DNA of 64,000 bases from Myxococcota bacterium. Its GTDB lineage: Bacteria > Myxococcota > XYA12-FULL-58-9 > JALHOP01. The notes beneath the pieces are model-generated. The model saw only the letters and a program-made list of their open reading frames with translations. It ran no database searches and had not been told where the DNA came from. Where the stretch lies: contig JALHOP010000005.1 of NCBI GenBank assembly GCA_022842935.1, forward strand, positions 275,307 through 339,306. The letters run 5' to 3'. This document shows, in pieces, positions 8,547 to 17,307 of the stretch. The translations under genes and the position numbers were made by a program. Positions within the stretch are counted from its first letter, which is position 1. Each line of letters opens with the position of its first letter.

Positions 8547-10952
8547 CTATTTGCTTTCAGAGGTCTCGCTCTCGGGAGGCTCGCGGCGCTTGGATGTCTT
8601 CTTGAGGGCGGTCAAGTTCATCACGATCGAGTCGCGCGACTTGAGCAGATCCTCGATGACCTGGCGCTGGTCGCGGGTCACTTGGCCTCTTGGCTTCTTC
8701 TTGGCTTCCTCGTCGACAGCGACGAGCGTGAGCACGGGCTCGCGTAGGTCGTCGGGCAAGACGCTGTCCAGGTACTCGAGCGAGAGCCCATGCAACGACG
8801 CGTCGTCGGTATGGATGCCTTGAAACGCGATGCGTACGTGCTGAGCGTCGAGGACGAGCGACAAGAGAGTGAAGACGTGCTCGAGGCCGCGGTCGAGTCG
8901 CTCTTCGAGGACCTCGCCAAGCAATGGGGCGTCGGTGTCCGGCAGGCGATCGACGATGGTCCGGCTCGCCACGAGCCGAGAGTCGCTCGCGACCGCGGCG
9001 CGGATAGCGTCGTAGATGCGCTCCGCGCCGACCTCGATGTCGGGCGTCTTGGCATGAATGCGTGCCAATGCGTCGGCGGCTCGATAGCGGATTTCGAAGC
9101 GTTTGTCGCCGAGCGCCTGTGTGAGTCCGTCGAAGGCGCGCTGCGAGGTCGCCGCGGCCAGGATGCGCGGCACGCGCCGACGTACGGAAAACTCTTCATC
9201 TTCGTCGAGCAATGCGTCGACGAGCGTACCCACGTAACGGTTTCCGAGGGTGCGGAGTGTCGCGACGACCTGGGGCGCCACGGCGTCCCACGCGAGTAAC
9301 GGGACAGCGGTCTGCACGGGCGGGCGGTCGATGGAACCGAACGACTTCAACGCCCGCTTCACGCGCGCGGGGTCACGTGAACGAAGGTCAGCCGTGAGCG
9401 CCACCACATTGTCCGTTGCGGCGTTGTGCTCCGACCCGAGCGGCGCGCCGGGCGCCATCGATGAGGGCACCGGCACGATCGACTGCAGCGACTGCATCGA
9501 CATGTTGATGGCGCTCTTCGACGCCGCTGCGACAGCCGCGTGCGTAAGCGAGTCTTTGCGTGCCCCCCCGATGGTCAGGGGCTGCCCGCTGAGCGGGTCA
9601 ACGGCATCGAGGCCATAGGCACGGTCGACCAAGCCTTGCTCGATGGCTTGTACATAGCCGGAACGCAGCCGGCTCGTGATGATGATCGCGATAACGTACA
9701 AGAATATGGTCACGCCCACGAGGAGCATTGCCACCTGCACGCTCATGGCTGCTGACACCGCCAACAGGCCCGAGATGATGCCGCCTCCGAGGGCGTCACC
9801 TGTGCGATCCACCACGACATCGTTGACCGACTTTGCCGGTCGCTTCTCGCGCGGCGGTATCGGCGTATAGTGCTGCTCGTAGCCGGCCCGAAACAGTGAG
9901 CTGTGAAGAGCCAACTCGCCACCACGCAGTACGGTCGCGGTCCACACTCCGGGGAAAACGAAGTTCAGGACGGCGCCGATGCCCGAGATGACTGGCAGGG
10001 TCCCCATGGTCACCGCGATGCCGAAGCGGTGCAGCATGCGCGAGCCGAGCAGCGCTTGCAGCAGGAAGGTCGCAAGGGAGGAGCTGGTGTAGAAGATGGC
10101 GAAGAAGCGCTGACGCTCGGCCTTCTCGACATACTCGGCGACGACAGCCGCCTTGAACACGTAGTCGAGCAGACCCGCCGCCGTCGTGGTCAGCAAAACC
10201 ATGGCCGCGAGGTTGCGCAGGTACCTGACGCGCAGGACGATGCCTAAGCCCGAGAGCATCGACTCACCCTTGGCGTCGTCGCGGTGAGCATCGCCAGGAC
10301 GTACCGCTTGCTCGACACTATTTGCTTCGGCCTGCGGCGCGGGAGGGCCGACGGAGCGCTTGTGGTGGCGCGTGATGAACCAGGTCAGGACGGCGCAGAC
10401 CATGTGAAACGCCGCCAGCACCGGGATGACGGACGCCGCGTCGAGGACCCCCGAGAGCCGTTCGGCAATTACGCCACCAATGAGCCCACCGAGGGTCGCG
10501 CCTCCGGCGATGCGGCTTACGTACATCTTCGCGGTATGCGCGTCGAATCGCTCGTTGATGAGCGACCAGAAACCCGAGATGAGCACTGCGCCGAGCGCCG
10601 CGAAGTGCAGATACAACGCGATCGCGGTGACCTTTGGGGCTGAGTTACGAAATGTCCACTCGGCCATCAAGAGACCGGCTGAAACAACGAAGCCCGCGGG
10701 GATGACACGGGCCGGGGACAGCACCCGTATGAAGCGACCTGCGGGGATCGCGAAGGCGACCGACGCGAAGGCAGCGCCGATGACGATCGTCGGCAGCGCT
10801 GTGACCTCGAAGCTCTCGAAGAACAGAGTATCGCGGATGACCTTGCTCGCGGTCTGGAAGGCGATCATGACCAGGGCGCAGAACGCGGCCAGTGTGGCTG
10901 CGGCGCGGTTTCCTGCCTGACGCGATGCCGAGCTATCCGCGCTAGCGCTCAT
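8547..10952 (-). CDS. ATP/ADP-translocase-like MFS transporter fused to HEAT-repeat domain
   Basis: This 801-residue protein has about twelve hydrophobic segments in residues 20-450. They resemble the nucleotide transporter (NTT/Tlc) branch of the major facilitator fold: TASKVIRDTLFFESF in helix 1, FWSLINERFDAHTAKMYVSRI around residues 130-150 and DALGGGIISGLLAV late. Residues ~470-540 are a flexible linker. Residues ~545-770 form HEAT-like helical repeats (LGDKRFEIRYRAADALARIHA is one), ending in a charged Lys/Glu tail. NTT proteins exchange ATP for ADP, but some relatives move other substrates, so the cargo is inferred. The stop overlaps the barrel gene's start region, and the Ser/Thr kinase gene ends 20 bases upstream. 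Confidence 0.7.
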   Translation of the reverse strand: MSASADSSASRQAGNRAAATLAAFCALVMIAFQTASKVIRDTLFFESFEVTALPTIVIGAAFASVAFAIPAGRFIRVLSPARVIPAGFVVSAGLLMAEWTFRNSAPKVTAIALYLHFAALGAVLISGFWSLINERFDAHTAKMYVSRIAGGATLGGLIGGVIAERLSGVLDAASVIPVLAAFHMVCAVLTWFITRHHKRSVGPPAPQAEANSVEQAVRPGDAHRDDAKGESMLSGLGIVLRVRYLRNLAAMVLLTTTAAGLLDYVFKAAVVAEYVEKAERQRFFAIFYTSSSLATFLLQALLGSRMLHRFGIAVTMGTLPVISGIGAVLNFVFPGVWTATVLRGGELALHSSLFRAGYEQHYTPIPPREKRPAKSVNDVVVDRTGDALGGGIISGLLAVSAAMSVQVAMLLVGVTIFLYVIAIIITSRLRSGYVQAIEQGLVDRAYGLDAVDPLSGQPLTIGGARKDSLTHAAVAAASKSAINMSMQSLQSIVPVPSSMAPGAPLGSEHNAATDNVVALTADLRSRDPARVKRALKSFGSIDRPPVQTAVPLLAWDAVAPQVVATLRTLGNRYVGTLVDALLDEDEEFSVRRRVPRILAAATSQRAFDGLTQALGDKRFEIRYRAADALARIHAKTPDIEVGAERIYDAIRAAVASDSRLVASRTIVDRLPDTDAPLLGEVLEERLDRGLEHVFTLLSLVLDAQHVRIAFQGIHTDDASLHGLSLEYLDSVLPDDLREPVLTLVAVDEEAKKKPRGQVTRDQRQVIEDLLKSRDSIVMNLTALKKTSKRREPPESETSESK

Positions 10953-10972
10953 CGCGGCTCACCGCTTGCTGT

Positions 10973-12301
10973 TCACTTTTCACTGCTCACCGCCGCTGCT
11001 TGCGCCACGGCGTCGTTCACGGCGCGGTCACGCACGGCGCTATCAGCACCGATCGCCGAGACCGACGGCACCTCGGGGACGTGCGCTTCCCACCAACGGC
11101 GGGCGCGCGCGAAGTTCCACGGGGCAGCAACCTTCACGGACAACAGCTCGTGGATGAGCTCGTCCATGGTCTGTGGGCGCTCGTCGGGGTCTTTCGCCAA
11201 GGTTCGCAAGACGGCTTCTTCGAGACCGGCGGGCAGCTCGACCTCGACATACTCGCGGAGGGACGGAGGCTTGGCGTTGACGTGTCGCACCAGCACCTCC
11301 ATCACGGTGTCGCCCTCGAACAAATTCTTGCCGGTGAGCAGCCAGAAGGCGACACACCCGAGCGAGTAAATGTCGGCGCGTGCATCGATGTTGATTTTGC
11401 CGAGCGCGACCTCGGGCGCCATGTAAGCGGGTGTGCCAGTGATGGTGCCGTCAGTCGTGACCGTTTGAGCGGTCACGTCGCGCGTACGGTCCTTGACCAA
11501 CCCGAAGTCGAGCACCTTCACGAAGTCGTACCGCATGCCGTAACGGCAAACGAAGATGTTGGCCGGCTTGACGTCGCGGTGCACGAGCCCGGCCTGATGA
11601 GCCTCGGCGAGCGACTCGGCGGCTTGCACGATGAGGTAGATGACGCGCGCGGGGTCGACCTGACCGTAACGCTCCACCATTTGTTCCATGGTGAAGCCGT
11701 TCAACAGCTCCATGACGTAGTAGAAATCGCCCGAATCCGCGATACCGAAGTCGAACAGCTGCACGGTGTGCGGGGAGGACAGCCGGGCGATGGCCTGCGC
11801 TTCGCGCGCAAACCGCACGCGCGCGGTTCCGACATCGGCGCTCGAGCCGCTGCCGGCGCCCATGGCCTGGGCCTTGATGAGCTTCACGGCAGCTGGGCGG
11901 GCGAGCAGGCGGTGCTTGGCGCTCCAAACCTCACCCATGCCGCCTTTACCAAGGAGGCGCTCGAGCGTGTAGCTGCCCATATTGGCGGACCCGCGGATGG
12001 TCGACACCAAGAGGTAGAGGTTACGCACCGAGACTCCCACGAGCACGAGCGCCACCGTACCCGTCGCGATCGCGAGGCTATGCGTCCAGTTGAGAACCAG
12101 GCCGTGGAGGTTGAGCGTCACCAGAGCGAGAACGAGCGAGGTGACCCAAAAAAACATGCCAGCAATCGCTAGGCGCCCGATGCGCTGGCCTCGGCGGACC
12201 ATCATTTCGGGGCGAATGTCGTCGCGCACTTCCGCGTTGACGGCGTCGGTCACCGTGCCGTGCGTCGGGATGAAATGCACTTCGCGGGGATTCTGGGTCA
12301 T
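10973..12301 (-). CDS. Membrane-anchored Ser/Thr protein kinase (Hanks type)
   Basis: This is a 442-residue kinase. I chose ATG 12301 (AGAG six bases before it) over a GTG at 12343 that lacks a ribosome site. Two membrane helices lie at about 43-63 and 75-95, so both ends are cytosolic. The kinase domain covers about 111-380 and is complete: LGKGGMGEVW (117-126), Lys140, Glu167 in helix C, HRDVKPAN with Asp243, DFG Asp265 and TGTPAYMAPE. A ~60-residue tail follows. It is therefore predicted active. Having the membrane pair before the kinase domain, with no extracellular sensor, is unusual compared with PknB-type kinases. It lies at the head of the transporter-barrel-lipoprotein set. Confidence 0.88.
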   Translation of the reverse strand: MTQNPREVHFIPTHGTVTDAVNAEVRDDIRPEMMVRRGQRIGRLAIAGMFFWVTSLVLALVTLNLHGLVLNWTHSLAIATGTVALVLVGVSVRNLYLLVSTIRGSANMGSYTLERLLGKGGMGEVWSAKHRLLARPAAVKLIKAQAMGAGSGSSADVGTARVRFAREAQAIARLSSPHTVQLFDFGIADSGDFYYVMELLNGFTMEQMVERYGQVDPARVIYLIVQAAESLAEAHQAGLVHRDVKPANIFVCRYGMRYDFVKVLDFGLVKDRTRDVTAQTVTTDGTITGTPAYMAPEVALGKINIDARADIYSLGCVAFWLLTGKNLFEGDTVMEVLVRHVNAKPPSLREYVEVELPAGLEEAVLRTLAKDPDERPQTMDELIHELLSVKVAAPWNFARARRWWEAHVPEVPSVSAIGADSAVRDRAVNDAVAQAAAVSSEK

Positions 12302-12390
12302 CCGAAGCTCTAAGCCGTAACCTAAGACCGGACTTGCGGTCACGCACTAGCGATGCGCTTCGGTCCCCGCGGTGAAAGGGAAACATTGGT

Positions 12391-14256
12391 TCACCAGCCG
12401 CACTGATCGCCCTGGTTTGCCTCGTCGAGATAGGCGCGAAGCGGCGCGAAATATTCGGTAAGCGCCGATGCATCCATGGTTCGCTCCCCGGCGATGGCAA
12501 AGAGCGCGTCCGGCCACGGCTTCGATGCGCCCATTCTCAGCATCGTCGCGAGCTTTTCTCCGGCCGCGGCGTTACCGGCGATCGAGCAGGTGTGGAGCGG
12601 GCCCTGGTGCCCCGCGGCCCGACAGAGGGCCCGGTGAAACTGGAACTGCAGAATGTGCGCGAAGAAATACCGGGCATACGGCGTGTTCGCAGGCACGTGA
12701 TACTTGGCGCCGGCGTCGAAGTGCTCCTCGCCACGTGGGGAGGGCGGCGCAATGCCCTGGTACTGCGCTCGTAGCTTCCACCACGCTGCGTTGTAGCCGT
12801 CAGGCTTCACCGCGCCTGAGAACACCTGCCAGCGCCACTGGTCGATGACCTTGCCGAAGGGGAGGAAAGCGACGCGTTGTAAGGCGCGCTTCATCAACGT
12901 GTCGATGTCGGCCTTGGGATTGTTCGGAGTCTGCTGTAGCAGACCGAGACTCTTCAAGTAGGCAGGTGTCATCGAGAGCACCAGGGTGTCGCCGATGCCT
13001 TCGTGGAACCCTTCGTGCGCGCCCTGTTGGAACAGCGGCGGCAACTTTCCGTACATGAGGTAATAGTAGATGTGGCCGAGCTCGTGATGGATGGTCACCA
13101 GGTCTTCTTCCGTCGGCTCGGTGCACATCTTGATGCGTACGTCGCCCGTGAGCCCGATGTCCCAGGCGCTTGCGTGGCATACGACCTCGCGCCCCTTGGG
13201 CTTCTCGATGAGCGAGTGCTTCCAGAATGTTTCGGGAAGCGGGGGCAAACCGAGACCGGTGAAAAAGCTCTCGCCGGTGCGCATCATCTTCTCGGCGGTC
13301 CAGCGCTTCGTTTCGAGCGCCTTCGTGACATCGAGCTTGGCCTGCCCTGGGTAGGGCTCGACGAGCGGGTAGATGTTGCTCCAGTCTTGGGCCCACATGT
13401 TGCCAAGCACGTGCGCCGGGATCGGTCCGTGTTTGGGCACCCGCTCCTCGCCGTAGTGCGCTTGGAGCTTTCGACGCACGTAGCAATGAAGGGAGTCGTA
13501 GAACGGCTGCACTTGTGCCCACAGACGCTCGCTCTCCGCCTCGAGCGCCGCCGGAGGCATGTCGAACTTGGCGCGCCATAACTCACCAAGGTCTTTCCAG
13601 CCGATCGACTCGGCCCCCTTGTTTCCAAGTGTAACGAAGCGCGCGTACTTCTCGCGCATCGGTTTGGCGATGGCGTGCCAGCCGTTCCAGACGTCGAGCA
13701 GCTCGTCATAGTCGCGGCTCGTCGCGAGCACCTTCGACAGCTCTCCCAGAGTGCGACACTTCTCACCCGAGGCTGTTTGCTGGCAGTACTTTCCCGTCCC
13801 GTACATGCTGTTCATGTCGGTGGCGAGCGTCGCAAGCTCACGTCGCTCTTCGGGCGCGGGTGGTGAGGGCAGGACCGTATTGATGCGCAAGAGATGAAGC
13901 TTGCGGGCGGCTTCTTCAGAAAGCTCGACGCCTTGATAGCGCGCCGCTTGCTGGACCAGCTCCGTGGTAAGCGCCATGTCGCGCTCGGCTGCGCGTGTGG
14001 CGAGAAAGTCCGTGTCGTCGGTGATGAAGGTCTGGTTCACCCACTGAGCGTGATCGCTCTCGGCAATCTGCTCGTGCCAGCGCGTCTCGGCGTCTACGAT
14101 GAAGCGAGCCGCGCTTTCCGCGCTTGGTGCCGCTACAGCGGACGGATTCCGTGGCTCCCGCGGCGCCGAGGGTAGCGGGGTTGGTGTCTTATCGGTGGGG
14201 TCGCTGCCGCCACAGGCGATCAGTGTCGTGACGCAGAGCAGAAGAGCACGTTGCAT
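12391..14256 (-). CDS. M2-family peptidyl-dipeptidase lipoprotein (ACE-like)
   Basis: This 621-residue zinc peptidase is of the angiotensin-converting-enzyme family (M2), removing C-terminal dipeptides. The signal MQRALLLCVTTLIAC gives a lipobox (L-I-A-Cys15), so it is lipid-anchored in the periplasm or on the outer membrane. The zinc site HELGH is at residues 391-395, and the downstream EGFHEGIGDT supplies the third ligand Glu, as in ACE. The N-terminal helical 'lid' region (residues ~50-200) is present, and the length fits the single-domain bacterial enzymes. It sits 9 bases after the RND pump gene, so it is probably in the efflux operon. The natural peptide substrate is unknown. Confidence 0.88.
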   Translation of the reverse strand: MQRALLLCVTTLIACGGSDPTDKTPTPLPSAPREPRNPSAVAAPSAESAARFIVDAETRWHEQIAESDHAQWVNQTFITDDTDFLATRAAERDMALTTELVQQAARYQGVELSEEAARKLHLLRINTVLPSPPAPEERRELATLATDMNSMYGTGKYCQQTASGEKCRTLGELSKVLATSRDYDELLDVWNGWHAIAKPMREKYARFVTLGNKGAESIGWKDLGELWRAKFDMPPAALEAESERLWAQVQPFYDSLHCYVRRKLQAHYGEERVPKHGPIPAHVLGNMWAQDWSNIYPLVEPYPGQAKLDVTKALETKRWTAEKMMRTGESFFTGLGLPPLPETFWKHSLIEKPKGREVVCHASAWDIGLTGDVRIKMCTEPTEEDLVTIHHELGHIYYYLMYGKLPPLFQQGAHEGFHEGIGDTLVLSMTPAYLKSLGLLQQTPNNPKADIDTLMKRALQRVAFLPFGKVIDQWRWQVFSGAVKPDGYNAAWWKLRAQYQGIAPPSPRGEEHFDAGAKYHVPANTPYARYFFAHILQFQFHRALCRAAGHQGPLHTCSIAGNAAAGEKLATMLRMGASKPWPDALFAIAGERTMDASALTEYFAPLRAYLDEANQGDQCGW

Positions 14257-14265
14257 GGTGGCGGT

Positions 14266-17200
14266 TCATAGCGCCGGGGCGAGGAGCTTGTACATCACCG
14301 GAGTGACGAGCCGAGCGAGCAGGGTAGAACTGATGAGCCCGCCCATGATGACCAGCGCGAGCGGCGAATAAAGGCTCGAGTGCTCGAGCACCAAGGGGAT
14401 CAAGCCGCCCAAGGCGGTCAGGGTCGTCAGCAAGATTGGAAAGAAGCGCACCTCGCCCGCTTGTTCGATCGCTTCCTCCATGGCGACGCCGTCGCGACGC
14501 AGTTGATTGGTGAAATCGACGAGCAAGATCGAGTTCTTCACCTCGATACCGATGAGCGCGACGAAGCCGACGACGGCGGTGAACGAGAGGGTGTTGCCCG
14601 AGACGAACAGCGCAATGAGACCGCCGACGATACCCAGGGGGATGACTGACGCGACGATAAGCGTGCTTTTGAAGGTCTTGAACTCGAGGACGAGCACCGC
14701 GAGCACCGCGAACGCGGCAATGAGAATGGCGGTCGATAGGCCCCCGAAGCTCTCGCTGCGCGACTCGAGCTCGCCCGCGACGAGGTACCGGCTACCCTCA
14801 GGCCACCGCATGGCCTCGAGTGCCGCAATCACCTGCTTGGTGACCCGATCGGTATTGAAGCCGGTCTTGGTATACGCGGTGACCGTGACGGACCGTTGTT
14901 TCCCGTAGTGCTGGATGCTGCTGGGCGACGCTTCGAGCGCGACGGTTGCGATTTGCCGCAACGGCACGTCCGCGCCTCTGTCGCTGATGAGGCCAACGCT
15001 CTCGAGCGAGCGAATCGTCTGCCGGCCGGTGCGCGGCAGCGTCACCATGATGTCGTATTCGTCGCCTTCATCGGTCCGGTAGCGACTTGCCGGCAGCCCC
15101 GCGACCGCCATACGAACGCTACGCTCGAATGCCAGCTCGGAGACGCCCGCCATGCCGGCGCGTGCCCGATCGATGCGCACCGCGATATCCGTTTTAGCGA
15201 CTGCGAGAGGGTCGTTGACGTACGTCGTGCCAGGGACGGATTCGATGAGCGCCGCGACCTCCGCCGAGAGCTTTGCGAGCGCTGGTAAATCGTCACTCAG
15301 GATGCGGATAGCGACCGGCGCATCGATGGGTGGGCCGTTCTCGAACTCACGGACCTCGAGCTTCGCGTTGGGGTAGGCGGCGAGCTCTCTGCGCAGCTGG
15401 TCGAGCAGCAGAGGTGAGGCGACGGGGTCGAAGTGGTCGAGTTGTGCGAGCACCTCGCCGATGTTGGTGCGCTCCTCGCGCCGCGCGACGTTGTAATAGA
15501 CCTGCGGGTTGCCGCCGCCGACGTTACTCATGACGGACGCGACCTCGGGATGACCTCCAAGAGTGGTCTCGACGAAGCGCACCGCCGCGTCGGTTTCGCC
15601 GAGGCTCGACCCGTCCGGGGTTTCGACCCTGACGAGGAACTGGGGGATGCCCGCCTTCGGAAAAAGGCTGAAGCCGATAGCAGGGACGAGCCCCAGGCTC
15701 GCTACGAAGAGCAGGGCGGCTACGACCAGGGTGGCCTTGGGACGCGCCATGGCAGCTCGGAGCACACGCCGATACGAGGCCTCGATGGCCAAGTGGAAGA
15801 GCCGGTAAGCGCGATTTTCGCCTGCGTCGTGCTCGCGCAAGGTGCGGCTCGCGAGGAACGGAATGATGGTGAGGGAGACGATGAGGGACGCAAGAACCGT
15901 AAAGAGCACGGCGAGCGGCATGCTGCGGATGTATTCGCCGGCCACTCCGGGAAGAAACAAGAGTGGCAAAAACGAGAAGACCAGCGTCGCCGTGCAGCCG
16001 ATGACCGCAACACCAATCTGCTTGGTCGCCTCGACCGCTGCCTGCTTTCGGCTCTTACCCTCGCGCAGAAAGCGCGTGACGTTCTCCGTCACGACGATGG
16101 AGTCATCGACGAGAAGACCAAGCGCGATGACGAAGCCTACGATGCTGAGCTGGTTGATCGAGAACCCCGCGAAGTGAAGGAGCGTAACCCCCATCGCGAG
16201 TGACAACGGAATCGAGACCATGACGATCAGCGAGGCACGCAAGCCGAGCGGCAGGAGCGTCACCAATACGAGCAAGATGGCAATGGTGAAATCGCGCGTG
16301 AGTCCGCCTAAGCGGTGCTCGACGTTTTTTGACTGGTCGAAGCCCAGCTCTAGGCGGACCGACGCGGGCAAGGTCTTCGCGAAGGACGCGATCTCGCGTT
16401 CGAGGTCGCGGCGCACATCAAAGATGTTCTGACCGGCTTTCTGCTGAACAGTGACGAAGACGGCCCGTTGTCCGTTGAATCGAGTGATGTACGACGCGTC
16501 TTCGTAGCCCCACGCAACGCGTGCGACGTCGCCGACGCGCAAGAGGGAGTGGCCTGAGCCGGCGAGCACGGTGCCCGCGACCTCGTCGAGCGAGGCAAAG
16601 GCTCCGCTCGTCTGCACGTTGAGCTTGCGCCGACCCATGTCGACGCTGCCTCCCGGGATGGTTGCGTTAGCGCCCGCGAGCACGGACAGGACGCGCTCGA
16701 GCGGCAACTTCGTCTGCGCGAGCTTCGCCGGATCGAGCGTCACTTTGACCTGTTGTTCCGGGAAACCCCAGCTCGCGACGTCTTTGACACCGGGTACTCC
16801 GTCGAGACGGTCCTCGAGGCGCTCCGCGTGGCGTTGCAGCTCGCGGTAGGGTGCATCCGCGGAGACCAGGGCTAACTGTAGAATCGCGACGTTGGTTGTA
16901 TTGAACTTGCGGATCTCGATCGCGGCGAGGCTCTCGGGGAGATCCGGACGGGTCGCGTTCACCTCGCGGACGACTTCATCGTATTTGCGGTCGACGTCCA
17001 CCCCGACGTTGAACTCGACGTCGATGACCGCGAGACTGTCCTCGATAGCGGTCTTGATGGCCTTGACGTCATCGAGCTCGTCGAGCTTGTCCTCGAGGGG
17101 GTCGACAACCAGCTCCTCGAGCTCGCGCGGCGAGGCGCCGGGGTAAACAGCCACCACGGCAAACCGCGCGATGGGGAATTGCGGATCTTCGGCGCGCGGG

Positions 17201-17295
17201 ATCGCAAGGAAGCTCGAGACACCCAGGGCGATGAGCCCTACAAAGACGACGATGGTGAACTGGTGGCGCTCGACAGCGAGCTCAGCGATACGCAT
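14266..17295 (-). CDS. RND-family efflux permease (AcrB/HAE1-like)
   Basis: This 1009-residue inner-membrane pump of the resistance-nodulation-division family uses proton flow to export small molecules. It has the standard architecture: a first helix (FTIVVFVGLIALGVSSFLAIP), a periplasmic porter loop with YPGASPRELEELVVDPLED, helices 2-6 with GLLVDDSIVVTENVTRFL around residue 390-410, and a repeated second half with VALIGIEVKNSILLVDFTNQL near the C-terminus. Length and domain order are normal. It lies 12 bases after the adaptor gene. No TolC-type outer-membrane factor is encoded in this window, so it must share one from elsewhere. Confidence 0.92.
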   Translation of the reverse strand: MRIAELAVERHQFTIVVFVGLIALGVSSFLAIPRAEDPQFPIARFAVVAVYPGASPRELEELVVDPLEDKLDELDDVKAIKTAIEDSLAVIDVEFNVGVDVDRKYDEVVREVNATRPDLPESLAAIEIRKFNTTNVAILQLALVSADAPYRELQRHAERLEDRLDGVPGVKDVASWGFPEQQVKVTLDPAKLAQTKLPLERVLSVLAGANATIPGGSVDMGRRKLNVQTSGAFASLDEVAGTVLAGSGHSLLRVGDVARVAWGYEDASYITRFNGQRAVFVTVQQKAGQNIFDVRRDLEREIASFAKTLPASVRLELGFDQSKNVEHRLGGLTRDFTIAILLVLVTLLPLGLRASLIVMVSIPLSLAMGVTLLHFAGFSINQLSIVGFVIALGLLVDDSIVVTENVTRFLREGKSRKQAAVEATKQIGVAVIGCTATLVFSFLPLLFLPGVAGEYIRSMPLAVLFTVLASLIVSLTIIPFLASRTLREHDAGENRAYRLFHLAIEASYRRVLRAAMARPKATLVVAALLFVASLGLVPAIGFSLFPKAGIPQFLVRVETPDGSSLGETDAAVRFVETTLGGHPEVASVMSNVGGGNPQVYYNVARREERTNIGEVLAQLDHFDPVASPLLLDQLRRELAAYPNAKLEVREFENGPPIDAPVAIRILSDDLPALAKLSAEVAALIESVPGTTYVNDPLAVAKTDIAVRIDRARAGMAGVSELAFERSVRMAVAGLPASRYRTDEGDEYDIMVTLPRTGRQTIRSLESVGLISDRGADVPLRQIATVALEASPSSIQHYGKQRSVTVTAYTKTGFNTDRVTKQVIAALEAMRWPEGSRYLVAGELESRSESFGGLSTAILIAAFAVLAVLVLEFKTFKSTLIVASVIPLGIVGGLIALFVSGNTLSFTAVVGFVALIGIEVKNSILLVDFTNQLRRDGVAMEEAIEQAGEVRFFPILLTTLTALGGLIPLVLEHSSLYSPLALVIMGGLISSTLLARLVTPVMYKLLAPAL

Positions 17296-17307
17296 GTCCT
17301 TCTCCGG

